DNA from: Comamonadaceae bacterium
Lineage (GTDB): Bacteria; Pseudomonadota; Gammaproteobacteria; Burkholderiales; Burkholderiaceae_C
Direction: 5' to 3'
Assembly: GCA_013297875.1 (NCBI GenBank)
Contig: JAAFIW010000011.1
Location: 82,257-146,256 of the forward strand
Length of the DNA: 64,000 nt
The first letter of the stretch is position 1. The number at the start of each line of letters is the position of its first letter. Shown one piece after another: positions 25,917 to 34,505 of this stretch. The notes beneath the pieces were generated by a model that was not told the origin of the DNA, searched no databases, and saw only the letters and a list, made by a program, of their open reading frames with translations. The position numbers and the translations under genes are program-made.

Positions 25917-26558
25917 ATGCCCCGCCTGGCCCCCTTGCCGCCCGAGACCACGCCAGAACTCAAAGCGTATTTCGATTTTTTTCACACCACGCTGGGCTTT
26001 ACGCCCAACAGCGTGCTGACCATGCAGCGCAAGCCCAAGCTGGCACAGGCGCTGGCGACGCTGAATGCGGCGGTGATGGATCCGCAGGGTGAGGTTGATC
26101 TGGGTTTTCGCCGCTTGATCGGCCACCTGGCCAGCAAGGCATCGGGTTGCTTGTATTGCCAGGCGCACACCTTGCTCGGTGCCCAGAACTTTGGTGTCAG
26201 CGATGCCAAGCTGGCTGATATCTGGATCTACGCGACCAGCCCGCACTACAGCGAAAAAGAGCGCTTGGCGCTGGACTTTGCGCTGGCGTCTGCGGCTCAA
26301 CCCAATGCGGTGACTGACGCCCAGTTTGCCCAGCTGCAAGCGCACTGGAGCGACACGCAGATTGTTGAAATATTGGGTGTGGTGGCGATGTTTGGTTTTT
26401 TGAACCGCTGGAACGACACCATGGCCACTCCGTTGGAGGCGGTGCCGCTACAGGTGGCGCAGCGGGCAGTGGGCGCGCAGGGATGGGTGGCGGGCAAGCA
26501 CATGACACCGGTGCCGACACCGGCAGCAAGCTGGAAAAGGCCACCGAGCGCGGTGTGA
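25917..26558 (+). CDS. Carboxymuconolactone decarboxylase / AhpD-like family protein
   Basis: 213 residues from the ATG at 25917, preceded by CAGGAGAA. Peroxidase-related CMD fold: the redox motif SGCLYCQAHTLLG (CxxC then His) sits near residue 80, after TPNSVLTMQRKPKLAQALAT and before IWIYATSPHYSEKERLALDF; EILGVVAMFGFLNRWNDTMA follows. AhpD-like proteins reduce peroxides or decarboxylate lactones; the substrate is unknown. The last 12 or so residues (ASWKRPPSAV) are not family sequence: the frame runs into a diverged copy of the ligA 3' end, which has replaced the original terminus. Surrounded by ligA tails, it looks inserted as a unit. Confidence 0.88.
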   Translation: MPRLAPLPPETTPELKAYFDFFHTTLGFTPNSVLTMQRKPKLAQALATLNAAVMDPQGEVDLGFRRLIGHLASKASGCLYCQAHTLLGAQNFGVSDAKLADIWIYATSPHYSEKERLALDFALASAAQPNAVTDAQFAQLQAHWSDTQIVEILGVVAMFGFLNRWNDTMATPLEAVPLQVAQRAVGAQGWVAGKHMTPVPTPAASWKRPPSAV

Positions 26559-26605
26559 CAGTGCTGGATGCAGCGGGTTTGCTGGCGCTGTTGCAAGCGA
26601 CATAG
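26522..26605 (+). pseudogene. Remnant of a second ligA 3' end
   Basis: In the +1 frame relative to the CMD gene this reads GSKLEKATERGVTVLDAAGLL and so on to a stop, against [21 protein letters not shown] at the true LigA terminus (25611-25694). The match continues past the stop to AACCCATGCGCGAC. Roughly 80 percent identity over 104 bp by hand count, so this is not a recent copy of the resident ligA. Confidence 0.8.
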
Positions 26606-26661
26606 CCTGACAACCCATGCGCGACTTACCGCTCATGAACCACCAGGGCGACTTCGGCGCA

Positions 26662-26678
26662 GGCATGGTTAACATGCC
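26662..26678. promoter_or_regulatory. Palindrome overlapping the translation start of the MFS gene
   Basis: GGCATGGTTAACATGCC: 6-bp arms around GTTAA, ending three bases before the ATG at 26682. It could be an operator or a structure that limits ribosome access. No independent evidence. Confidence 0.3.
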
Positions 26679-26681
26679 AAC

Positions 26682-27905
26682 ATGAGCGCCCTGAACCCCA
26701 GCCTGTCCGCCCCGCCCGTACCGTTTCGTCAAGACGCCAGCCTGATTGGTCTGGTGGGCCTGGCCCACCTGGTCAGCCATTTCAGCCAGTTGCTGCTGGC
26801 ACCCTTGTTTCCCTGGCTGAAGACCGAATTCAACGCCAGCTACACGCAGCTTGGGTTTTTGATGACGCTGTTTTTCGTGGTCTCGTGCGCGGTGCAGACC
26901 GCCTCGGGCTTTCTGGTGGACAAGCATGGTCCGCGGCCTATCTTGTTTGCCGGTTTGGGCCTGTTGGGCGTGGCAGCGCTGGGGTTTGCCATCAGCACCA
27001 GCTACTGGATGATGGCGTTTTTTGCGGTGGTGGCCGGCACGGGCAACGGCGTGTTTCACCCGGTGGACTACACCTTGCTCAACCGCAAAGTGAGCGCGCC
27101 GCGCCTGGGCCACGCCTACAGTTTTCACGGCGTCACCGGCAGCCTGGGCTGGGCGCTGGCACCGGCGCTGCTGGTGCCGGTGGCGCTGGCCTTTTCATGG
27201 CGGGCGGCGCTGCTGACCGCTGCGGTGCTGATTTTTGGGGTGCTGGCGGTGCTGTGGGTCAACCGGGCCACGTTGCAGCTACCGGCACTGCCAGCGCCTG
27301 AAAAAGCGGCGCCGGGTGCCAGCAACACCAGCCTGGATTTTTTAAAAATTCCGGCGGTGTGGATGTGTTTTGCCTTCTTCTTTTTCTACGCTGGCGCCCT
27401 CAGCGTGGTGCAGGCCTTCGCGCCCGAAGCCGCGCGGCAGTTGCACGGTGTGCCGGTGGCACTGGCGGCGATGTGCCTGACGATTTACATGCTGGGCAGT
27501 GCGGGCGGCATGGTGGTGGGCGGTTTTCTGGCGGTAGACCCGGCGCGCTGCGAGCGCATTGTGGGCATGGGTTTTGGCCTAGCGGCGCTGTGCGCACTGA
27601 CCGTGGCTTTTGCACCCTTGCCCGCGCTGGCGGTGCCCGTGGTGTTTGGCGTGATGGGCCTGTTCAGCGGCATGGCCGGCCCCTCGCGCGACCTGCTGGT
27701 CAAACGCTCCACACCCGACAACGCCACCGGGCGGGTGTATGGCGTGGTGTATTCCGGTCTGGACATTGGCCAGGCGATTGCGCCGCTGGTGTTTGGCAGC
27801 CTGATGGACCACGGCCACTACCAGGCGGTATGGCTGGGCCTGGTGGGGCTGCAGGGCGTGTTGATTGCCAGCGCGTTTAGCGTGCGAAGGGTTCGGCGGG
27901 TGTGA
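26682..27905 (+). CDS. MFS transporter, fosmidomycin-resistance (FSR)-like
   Basis: 407 residues with about 12 hydrophobic segments. Family features: AHLVSHFSQLLLAPLFPWLK in helix 1, the helix 2-3 loop GFLVDKHGPRPILFAG, GTGNGVFHPVDYTLLN and HAYSFHGVTGSLGWALAP, typical of FSR-like permeases. These are inner-membrane proton antiporters; the substrate cannot be predicted. Monocistronic by layout: the ligA remnant precedes it and a convergent methyltransferase gene follows. A 17-bp palindrome covers the ribosome-binding region. Confidence 0.9.
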   Translation: MSALNPSLSAPPVPFRQDASLIGLVGLAHLVSHFSQLLLAPLFPWLKTEFNASYTQLGFLMTLFFVVSCAVQTASGFLVDKHGPRPILFAGLGLLGVAALGFAISTSYWMMAFFAVVAGTGNGVFHPVDYTLLNRKVSAPRLGHAYSFHGVTGSLGWALAPALLVPVALAFSWRAALLTAAVLIFGVLAVLWVNRATLQLPALPAPEKAAPGASNTSLDFLKIPAVWMCFAFFFFYAGALSVVQAFAPEAARQLHGVPVALAAMCLTIYMLGSAGGMVVGGFLAVDPARCERIVGMGFGLAALCALTVAFAPLPALAVPVVFGVMGLFSGMAGPSRDLLVKRSTPDNATGRVYGVVYSGLDIGQAIAPLVFGSLMDHGHYQAVWLGLVGLQGVLIASAFSVRRVRRV

Positions 27906-27917
27906 CAGCCTGAAGAT

Positions 27918-27969
27918 GCTATTGATTAAATAGCTGCCCGAGCAGGTAGTACGGGCACTACCGGCCAAA
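27918..27969. repeat. Dispersed AGCTGCTTGAGCA repeat
   Basis: GCTATTGATTAAATAGCTGC, then CCGAGCAGGTAGTACGGGCAC and CCGGCCAAAA in part: a diverged copy in direct orientation between the convergent MFS and methyltransferase genes. Confidence 0.75.
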
Positions 27970-27972
27970 AAC

Positions 27973-28728
27973 CTACTTTTTCGTAAAAATCACCACATGC
28001 TGCCAGGGCAGCGTGTGGGCGGTGCGCTCATACACCAGCGCATGCTGCGCGGCTTCGCTGCGCACCTGGGCTTCGGTCATTTTGTGCAGTGCCTTGATGG
28101 GCACCTTGGGGTCTTCGGCGCGGTACTCCACAAACACCACTTTGCCGCCGGGTTTCATGGCCCGCACCAGGCTTTGCATCACCTCAAACGGAAACTCCAG
28201 CTCGTGGTACACGTCCACCATGATGGCCAGGTCAATGCTGGCGTCGGCCAGTTTCACGTTGTCTACCGTGGCCAGAACCGGCTTGATATTGGCAAGGCCC
28301 GCCTTTCGGGCCAGATCGGTCAGCATGGTGATCATTTCGGGCTGCACATCCACCGCATACACGGTGCCACCCGAGCCCACCAGCGGTGCCATGCGCCGCG
28401 CGTAGTAGCCGGTGCCTGCGCCCACGTCTGCCACCTGCATTCCGGCGCGCAAGCCCAGCTCGCGCAGCAGCAAATCGCCCCGCTCCTCCTGCTCGCGTTC
28501 CTGCCGCTCCAGCCAGGCCGCCCCCTGCCAGCCCATCACACCCGCAATCTCGCGGCCCATGTACTTTTTGCCGATGCCGTCGGGCGACGGTGCCACGCGG
28601 GTGTAGCGCGCCGCGGGGGAGTCGGCCGTTTTTTGAGCGATGGCCGTGGTGCTGGCGAAAGTGGTGAACACCGCAACCAACCCGGTCAGAAGCCAGGGTT
28701 GGGGTGTGCGAAAAAGAGCGTTTTTCAT
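27973..28728 (-). CDS. Class I SAM-dependent methyltransferase with an export signal
   Basis: 251 residues. The N-terminus is a good Sec signal peptide (LLTGLVAVFTTFASTTAIAQ, about residues 13-32). The rest is a Rossmann methyltransferase: motif I VADVGAGTGYYARRMAP, motif II VYAVDVQPEM, then ATVDNVKLADASIDLAIM and the post-I strand GGKVVFVEYR. The IGKKYMGREIAGVMGWQGA stretch before the core is seen in a group of exported methyltransferase-like proteins in proteobacteria. A periplasmic methyltransferase is odd because S-adenosylmethionine is cytoplasmic; it may be tethered, work on another cofactor, or be non-catalytic. Convergent with the MFS gene. Confidence 0.88.
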   Translation of the reverse strand: MKNALFRTPQPWLLTGLVAVFTTFASTTAIAQKTADSPAARYTRVAPSPDGIGKKYMGREIAGVMGWQGAAWLERQEREQEERGDLLLRELGLRAGMQVADVGAGTGYYARRMAPLVGSGGTVYAVDVQPEMITMLTDLARKAGLANIKPVLATVDNVKLADASIDLAIMVDVYHELEFPFEVMQSLVRAMKPGGKVVFVEYRAEDPKVPIKALHKMTEAQVRSEAAQHALVYERTAHTLPWQHVVIFTKK

Positions 28729-28816
28729 GTGCTGGCCTGTTCATGGAGATAGAGCTTCGGGGCACGTTAGACCAGAAAGTTCATATACCGCTAATTTCGA
28801 TTGATTTTTGATCATT

Positions 28817-28868
28817 TAAGCCGACAGCCCATAGATTCATTGCTCAAGCAGCTACCAAATAAATAGCA
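28817..28868. repeat. Dispersed AGCTGCTTGAGCA repeat
   Basis: AAGCCGACAGCCCATAGATT, then CATTGCTCAAGCAGCTACCA and ATAGC: inverted orientation, between the methyltransferase start and the protease-like gene end. Confidence 0.85.
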
Positions 28869-28883
28869 ATTCATCACCCACCC

Positions 28884-30143
28884 CTACCGAGGCACAGCAA
28901 TCACCTGCAGGCTGGATTTCAGGCTGTTTTCGTAAATTCTGTCGGCAGTTGATGGTGTAGGTGTGCCCGCTGGCATGGCCGGGGCCACGGCTTTGCCCAG
29001 GGCTTTTTGCAGGGCGGCGCTGGTCACCAGCTGGTCGCTGCCTGCTGCGGCAATGGCGATGCCGATCAAACGCCCCGCGCCGTCAAACACAGGGCCGCCG
29101 CGCGCACCGGGGGGCATGTCAACGCCCAGCAAACGCTGCTCGGTATTGCCCGCCATGCCGCCCAGAAAACCGGTGCGCAGCACGGGCCAGGCCGGGCCCG
29201 CGTCGGTGGCGGTTTTGGAGACCACGTATTCAACCGCATAGCCTGGACTACCGGGAAACGGCTCTTTGTCGGCTGCCCACAAGTCACTGGGCAAGGGCAG
29301 GGCGGTGCTCAGTTTCAGCAGCGCCACGCCTTGTTTGGGCAGGCGCTTGGACACGCTGGCCTGGGTGAGCAAACCCATGCCGTTGCGCAGCCACAGCTTG
29401 CCGTTTTGGGGCACCAACGCCAGTGGTACCAACGCATGCACGCTGCGAGGGTTGTCGCCCTTGGCGTCGATTGCGTTGTCGATGTTCAGCAAGGTGCCGC
29501 TGCCCACCACGCGGGCCGCAGCAGGCAGCTTGATGGCCTGGCTGTAGGGTGCCAGACGCGTCGGTGGGTTCAGCATGTCGCCGGTGGCCAGCGGTTGGCC
29601 CGAGCTGAGTTGTTGTTGCACTTGCAGCAGTGAAGGATTGCCGGGCATGCGGGCTTGCGTCTCCGTCATCAGGCGCTGCGCCACAGCGGTTTGCGCGCCC
29701 ACGTGGAGCAGCCAGGCGTACAGCGCAGAGCCGCCCACCACGTCCAGGTGCGCGCCCGCGGTGTGTGCACCCGAGGCCAGGGCGCGGCGGTACTGGCCGT
29801 ATTGCATGTAGGTGCGCACCAGGGCCATTTCGGTGTCTGCCGCGTGCAGGATGTTGGCGGCACGCTCAAAGGCCATCAGCGCGGGTTCCAGCTGCATGTT
29901 GGAAAGCGCTGTTTCGCCTGTTTTCAGCAGATCAGCCCGCAGTTGCAATTGCTCGGGTGTGACTTTGGCGGCTGCGCGCACGGCGTTGTCGCCGGCCTGG
30001 CTGGCGGTGGGTTGCGGGCGCACCTGCTCCATGAACTGACGCAGTTTGTCGTTGCTGGTGGGTTGGGAAACCGCCGTGGTGGAGGTCGCGTGGGCGCTGG
30101 CCACGCAGGCCAACAGGGTCGCTAGAAAAATCGCTTTGAACAA
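28884..30143 (-). CDS. Exported trypsin-like serine protease homologue with helical repeats, probably inactive
   Basis: 419 residues from a TTG at 30143, chosen because AGGA lies six bases upstream and a signal peptide then begins (FKAIFLATLLACVASAHA); LLAC could also be a lipobox. Residues about 60-190 are alpha-helical and TPR-like (GETALSNMQLEPALMAFERA, VRTYMQYGQYRRALASG). The C-terminal half resembles a trypsin-fold S1C domain (VGSGTLLNID, ALLKLSTALPLPSD, GRLIGIAIAAAGSDQLVTSA). Where active enzymes have GNSGGP this one has GARGGPVFD, so the nucleophile serine is replaced. A binding or scaffold role is likely. It follows the nucleotidase gene, with a terminator hairpin between them. Confidence 0.7.
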   Translation of the reverse strand: MFKAIFLATLLACVASAHATSTTAVSQPTSNDKLRQFMEQVRPQPTASQAGDNAVRAAAKVTPEQLQLRADLLKTGETALSNMQLEPALMAFERAANILHAADTEMALVRTYMQYGQYRRALASGAHTAGAHLDVVGGSALYAWLLHVGAQTAVAQRLMTETQARMPGNPSLLQVQQQLSSGQPLATGDMLNPPTRLAPYSQAIKLPAAARVVGSGTLLNIDNAIDAKGDNPRSVHALVPLALVPQNGKLWLRNGMGLLTQASVSKRLPKQGVALLKLSTALPLPSDLWAADKEPFPGSPGYAVEYVVSKTATDAGPAWPVLRTGFLGGMAGNTEQRLLGVDMPPGARGGPVFDGAGRLIGIAIAAAGSDQLVTSAALQKALGKAVAPAMPAGTPTPSTADRIYENSLKSSLQVIAVPR

Positions 30144-30160
30144 AATCAATCCTATAAAAC

Positions 30161-30191
30161 AGTTGCGCCCCCGGCAAGGCCGGAGGCGCAA
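30161..30191 (-). terminator. Rho-independent terminator after the 5'-nucleotidase gene
   Basis: On the minus strand GTTGCGCCTCCGGC pairs with GCCGGGGGCGCAAC around CTT (one mismatch), followed by TGTTTTATAG. It begins 28 bp past the nucleotidase stop at 30220 and lies in the leader of the next gene. Confidence 0.7.
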
Positions 30192-30219
30192 CAGCTAGAC
30201 CATCAATGAATCGAAAGGC

Positions 30220-32172
30220 TTACGGGTTGGTCACGGCACCATTGGGGCATACGGTGCTGGTGCTGTTCAGGCGGCTGATGCGGGGCGTGCCTGCGTCGGC
30301 TGGGTTGGTACCAGGGGTATAGGCGGGCTTGGGTGCCTTGAAGTTTGCGTTCATGTAAGCCACCAGCGCGTCAATGTCTTGTCCGCCGCCCAGGCGGTTG
30401 GTGCCTTTGACCAGGGTGCTGTAGCCATCGCCACCGTCGGCCATGAAGTTGTTCACGGTGATGCGGTAGGTTTTGGTGGGGTTTTGCACCACGCCAGCAG
30501 CGTCAACCAGGGTCTCAGTGGTGGTGCCAGTGCGGATGGTCACGTTGCTGATGCGCTCGCCGCAGGCCTTGGCACCATCCCAGGCGTATTTGAAGCCGCC
30601 CGACGGCAGGGCAAAGCGTGTGGTGCTGGCACCCTGGCCCAGGCAGCCAGCGAACTGCTCTTCCAGGAAGTTTTTCACGTCGGCCGTGGTCAGGGAGATG
30701 GTGACCAGGTTGTTGCCAAACGGCTGCACGGTGAAGGCTTCGCGGTAGGTGATGTTGCCGTCACCTTCGTTGGCGGCGCTGCTGGGGAAGGTAAAGCCTG
30801 CGTCGCGCACGCCACCGCCGTTGATGAAGGCTGCCACGGCACCGCCGAAGTTGGCGGGAGAGGTAGCGGCCAACTGGGCATCGGCAATCAGGTTGCCAGC
30901 GGGGTTGTTACAGGCACCGTCTGGGCTGCCGGTATTGGTCAGGCGACCGTTGGGCACCGCTGCGGAGATGGAGCCGATCACCACGTTGGCAATCGGCGCG
31001 ATCAGGGCGCTGTAGTCGGCAATGATTTTGGCCACCACGGGGTTGGCTGGAATGGCTGGGTTGTTGCGCACCACCAAGCGGTTGGTGGCGGTGGAAGCCG
31101 TCACGTCTTTGGTGGCGGTGTTGATGGTCAGCTCAATGTCGGACAACACGCGACCTTGCGCGGACGCGCTGGTCACGGGAATGGTTCGACCGGTCACATT
31201 GGGCAGCCTGCAGTTGTAAACCTGATGGCTGTGACCGCTGACGACCAGGTCGACGGCGTTGTCCAGCTGACGGACGATGGCCGCGATGTCGGAGCCCGCC
31301 AGGTTGCCTTCGCAACCATTGATGTCGCCCAGCGTACCGGTCTGGATGCCGCCCTGGTGCACCAGCACCACGACGGACTCAATGCCTTGTGCGCGCAACT
31401 CAGGAATCAGCGCGTTCACGGTGGCGGCTTCGTCGCGGAACTCTAGGCCGGCCACGCCGGTGGGGGTGACGATGGTGGGTGTGGCGCGCAGCGTCATGCC
31501 GATGAAGGCCACCTTCACGCCGTTGAATTCCTTGATGCCGTAAGCGGGCAGCAGGGTGCGACCTGTAGCCGTGGACACCACGTTGGCCGACAGCCACTTG
31601 AACTTGGCACCTTCGTATGGCACCGGCGTGCCCACCGACGCGCCTCTGCAGCTGTTGGGGTCTTGCGCGCCATTGACCACGCGGCAACCGCCGTTTTGCA
31701 GGCGCAGCAGCTCGGCTGAGCCCTTGTCAAACTCGTGGTTGCCCACGGCGTTGAACTCCAGGCCGATGCGGTTGAGGGTTTCGATGGCGGGCTCGTCGTT
31801 GAACAGCGACGAGATCAGCGGTGTGGCACCAATGAAGTCACCGGCGCCGACCACCACGTTGTTGGGGTTCTGCTTTTTCAGCTCGGCAATGTGAGCGGCC
31901 AGAAAGTCGGCACCACCCACGGGTGGGCGGTCGGCGACGGGCACGCTCAGGTTGTTGCCGAAGGTGCCAGCGGCTTCGAGCTGGCCGTGGAAGTCGTTGA
32001 AGCCGAAGACGCGGACTTTGATTTCTGTTGCGGCAGCCGGTGCCGATGCAGCGGGTGCCGGAGCAGTGGCAACGGGTGCCGCCGCAGCAGGTGTGTCGTC
32101 GTCGCCGCAGGCTACCAGCGCAGTGGCAGCAAACAAGGCGGCAATCGATGTCGCCAAAAGGGTTTTGTTCAT
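30220..32172 (-). CDS. Bifunctional metallophosphatase / 5'-nucleotidase (UshA/NadN-like lipoprotein)
   Basis: 650 residues; GAGGAG lies 11 bases before the ATG. The N-terminus is a lipoprotein signal with lipobox LVAC (C22), followed by an Ala/Pro linker to about residue 50. The calcineurin-like phosphoesterase domain has FGFNDFHGQLE, GAGDFIGATPL, GNHEFDKGS, VVLVHQGG and VVSGHSHQVY, which are the metal ligands. The C-terminal 5'-nucleotidase domain has NLIADAQLA, FINGGGVRDAG and YREAFTVQPFGNNLVT. Such envelope enzymes hydrolyse nucleotides or NAD so the nucleoside can be taken up. No transporter is adjacent. Confidence 0.93.
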   Translation of the reverse strand: MNKTLLATSIAALFAATALVACGDDDTPAAAAPVATAPAPAASAPAAATEIKVRVFGFNDFHGQLEAAGTFGNNLSVPVADRPPVGGADFLAAHIAELKKQNPNNVVVGAGDFIGATPLISSLFNDEPAIETLNRIGLEFNAVGNHEFDKGSAELLRLQNGGCRVVNGAQDPNSCRGASVGTPVPYEGAKFKWLSANVVSTATGRTLLPAYGIKEFNGVKVAFIGMTLRATPTIVTPTGVAGLEFRDEAATVNALIPELRAQGIESVVVLVHQGGIQTGTLGDINGCEGNLAGSDIAAIVRQLDNAVDLVVSGHSHQVYNCRLPNVTGRTIPVTSASAQGRVLSDIELTINTATKDVTASTATNRLVVRNNPAIPANPVVAKIIADYSALIAPIANVVIGSISAAVPNGRLTNTGSPDGACNNPAGNLIADAQLAATSPANFGGAVAAFINGGGVRDAGFTFPSSAANEGDGNITYREAFTVQPFGNNLVTISLTTADVKNFLEEQFAGCLGQGASTTRFALPSGGFKYAWDGAKACGERISNVTIRTGTTTETLVDAAGVVQNPTKTYRITVNNFMADGGDGYSTLVKGTNRLGGGQDIDALVAYMNANFKAPKPAYTPGTNPADAGTPRISRLNSTSTVCPNGAVTNP

Positions 32173-32300
32173 AAAAGTGACTCCTCAGGCCCGCTTGGGC
32201 GTTGGTGAAGTCAACAGCGTATGAAGCGGCGGTGACAGGGCCATGACATGTTGTTCCGCCGTGTCTGTTTGCGCCCGGTGAGTCGGTGACTATTTTTATT

Positions 32301-32364
32301 TGCTATTCAGTTGATAGCTGCTTGAGCAGTATTTACAAGGGCTATTGGCTGATTTGGCTTAAAA
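32301..32364. repeat. Dispersed AGCTGCTTGAGCA repeat
   Basis: TGCTATTCAGTTGATAGCTG, CTTGAGCAGTATTTACAAGG and GGCTGATTTGGC: a full-length direct copy in the intergenic region next to the end of the isomerase gene. Confidence 0.9.
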
Positions 32365-32370
32365 GCAAGC

Positions 32371-33273
32371 CTATACCGCGCTGCGGTGGCGGCTGATACA
32401 CATATCCAACACCTCGCCAATGTCGCGTTGCCACCAGTTGGCGCTGGAAAAAATCTCCACCTCGCTGTAGCCCGCAAAGCCCTGCGCTTCCACCCAGCCG
32501 CGCAGCTGGGGCAGGTCGATGACGCCGTCGCCCATCATGCCGCGGTCGTTCAACAAATCGTTGGTGGGCACCAGCCAGTCACACACGTGCAGGGCCAGCA
32601 GCCGGTTCTTTCCTGCTCGCTCAATTTGCGCCTTGAGTTTGGGGTCCCACCACACGTGGTAGGCATCCACAGCCACGCCCAACGCGGCCCGCCGCGTTCC
32701 CGGCTCAGCGCCCGACTTCATCGGATCCAGCGCATCACACACATCCAGCGCCTGTTCCAGGGTGTTGATGCAGGCGCGCTCGGCGGCATACATGGGGTGC
32801 AGCGGCTCAATGGCCAGCGGCATGCCGCAGGTACCCGCGTAGTCCAGCAGCTTGGCAATGCCGTAGCTGACCTGGGTGCGGGCCAGGTCAATGTCTTTGT
32901 GCGCCGGTTTGCCTTGCAGCGCGCCCGGTAAGCCGCCAACCACGAGCACCAGGCAGGGTGCGCCGAGCGCACAGGCTTCGTCGATGGCGCGGCGGTTGTC
33001 GTCGTAAGCGGCTTGTCGGCCTTTGGCGTCGGTATCGGGAAACATGCCGCCTCGGCAGTAGCCAGACAGTTGCATGTCATGTGTTTTGAGCAGCCGGGCC
33101 ACGACGTCCACGCCCGCAGCCGCCACCTGGTCACGCCAGGGCGAAATGGCGCGTATGCCGCGCCGGGCGCAGGCTTCAATGATGTCTGGAAGTAGCACCT
33201 CCACACCCCGGCTTTTGCGCACGGTGGCGGTGTTGATGGACAACCAGCGATGGTCGGTGCTGAAGTCACGCAT
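32371..33273 (-). CDS. Sugar phosphate isomerase/epimerase (AP-endonuclease-2-like TIM barrel)
   Basis: 300 residues. Xylose-isomerase-like TIM barrel: SINTATVRKS on strand 1, RAISPWRDQVAAAGVD, LSGYCRGGMFPD, LVLVVGGLPG, MPLAIEPLHPMYAAERACIN with a metal-ligand Glu, VAVDAYHVWWDP with Asp and His ligands, LALHVCDW and GYSEVEIFSS. This family isomerises or epimerises sugars, inosose and similar polyols. The ATG shares one base with the stop of the DUF993 gene, so translation is coupled. Last gene of the TetR-linked operon. The exact substrate is unknown. Confidence 0.88.
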   Translation of the reverse strand: MRDFSTDHRWLSINTATVRKSRGVEVLLPDIIEACARRGIRAISPWRDQVAAAGVDVVARLLKTHDMQLSGYCRGGMFPDTDAKGRQAAYDDNRRAIDEACALGAPCLVLVVGGLPGALQGKPAHKDIDLARTQVSYGIAKLLDYAGTCGMPLAIEPLHPMYAAERACINTLEQALDVCDALDPMKSGAEPGTRRAALGVAVDAYHVWWDPKLKAQIERAGKNRLLALHVCDWLVPTNDLLNDRGMMGDGVIDLPQLRGWVEAQGFAGYSEVEIFSSANWWQRDIGEVLDMCISRHRSAV

Positions 33274-34460
33274 CAGCTGTCAATGCCATGCACAGCCAGC
33301 AAGCTGCTCATGCGAGCTTGTGCCAATTCAGGCTGCTCCAGCAAGTTCGCCGCATCCGCCAGGCGAAACAGCTCGCACAAGTGCGGCAGGCTGCGTGTAC
33401 TTTGCTGGCCGCCGACCATCGTGAAATGGCTTTGGTGGCCATTGAGCCAGGCCATGAAAACCACACCGGTTTTGTAGTAGCGGGTAGGCGCTGAAAACAT
33501 GTGGCGCGACAGGGGTACGGTGGGGGCCAGGATGGCGTGGAAACGCTCTGTGTTGCCTTGTGCCAGAGCGGCCAATGCGGCGCTGGCCGCGGGGGCGATG
33601 GCGTCGAAGATGCCCAGCAGGGCGTCACTTTGGCTGTGGGTTGCTTCGGGGCCGAAGCCGTCGCCTGCAATCAACTCGGGGTAGTTGAAATCGTCGCCGG
33701 TGTACATGCGTACCTGGGCAGGCAAGCGCCTGCGCATGGCGATTTCCTTGTCTTTGTCGAGCAGCGAAATCTTGATGCCATCAACCTTGCTGGCATGGGC
33801 CGAGATGATGCCAAGCGCCGTCTGCATCGCGGTGTCGGTATCGGGCGAGCCCCAGTAGCCCGCCAGCGCCGGGTCAAACATGTCGCCCAGCCAGTGCAGG
33901 ATGACCGGCTGGCGGGCTTGACTGAGAACGCGCTCGTACACGCGCTCGTAGTCCGCCGGGCTGGTGGCCACGCGGGCCAGGGCGCGGCTGGCCATGATGA
34001 TGAGTTGGCCGCCGCGCTTTTCAATTGCCTCCATTTGCAACTCGTAAGCGGCAATGACCTCGTCGACGCTGCGCACCACGTCCAGTACCAGGTGGTCGGT
34101 GCCGCAGCCGCTGGCCACGCGGGCACCGGGGGTGTGTTTGGCAGCAGCCAGCGTGCCGGTGATCAACTCAAGCGAGGTGGGCCAGTCCAAGCCCATGCCG
34201 CGCTGCGCGGTGTCCATGGCCTCGGCCACACCCAGGCCCAAAGACCACAGGCGCTGGCGGTAGGCCAGCGTGGCGTCCCAGTCAATGGCGCATTGCTGCC
34301 ACGGGTCGATGGCTGCGCGCGGGTCGGCCACCACGTGGGCGGCGGAGTAGGCGATGCGGTTGAAGGTGGCACGGAGCATGGGCTGCACCGGCGTGCCGCC
34401 GAGTAGGGTGTAGGGGGTGATGTGGCCGTTCAAATCGACCAATTTGATGTTTTTTGCCAT
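33273..34460 (-). CDS. DUF993 protein, dihydrodipicolinate-synthase/aldolase-like
   Basis: 395 residues. Matches the DUF993 family (TIM-barrel aldolase superfamily) as I remember it: LVDLNGHITPYTLLGG at the start, NRIAYSAAHVVADP, LDWPTSLELITGTL, VASGCGTDHL, ERVLSQARQPVILHWLGDMF with a barrel strand, ISAHASKVDGIKISLLDKDK with the candidate Schiff-base lysine, and MYTGDDFNYPELIAGDGFG. Such proteins occur with Gfo/Idh dehydrogenases and TIM-barrel isomerases in carbohydrate or cyclitol catabolic clusters, as here; they are presumed to cleave or form a keto-acid bond. The start codon and leader lie next to a dispersed-repeat copy that fills the gap from the oxidoreductase gene. Confidence 0.85.
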   Translation of the reverse strand: MAKNIKLVDLNGHITPYTLLGGTPVQPMLRATFNRIAYSAAHVVADPRAAIDPWQQCAIDWDATLAYRQRLWSLGLGVAEAMDTAQRGMGLDWPTSLELITGTLAAAKHTPGARVASGCGTDHLVLDVVRSVDEVIAAYELQMEAIEKRGGQLIIMASRALARVATSPADYERVYERVLSQARQPVILHWLGDMFDPALAGYWGSPDTDTAMQTALGIISAHASKVDGIKISLLDKDKEIAMRRRLPAQVRMYTGDDFNYPELIAGDGFGPEATHSQSDALLGIFDAIAPAASAALAALAQGNTERFHAILAPTVPLSRHMFSAPTRYYKTGVVFMAWLNGHQSHFTMVGGQQSTRSLPHLCELFRLADAANLLEQPELAQARMSSLLAVHGIDS

Positions 34461-34462
34461 AC

Positions 34463-34505
34463 CAGCCCAGGTATTTACTGCTCAAGCAGCTATTAAATTT
34501 GTAGC
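34463..34505. repeat. Dispersed AGCTGCTTGAGCA repeat spanning a gene junction
   Basis: CCAGCCCAGGTATTTACTGC, then TCAAGCAGCTATTAAATTTG and TAGC, inverted. It fills the space between the DUF993 start (34460) and the oxidoreductase stop, and encodes that gene's last residues and stop codon (34493-34495). Confidence 0.85.
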
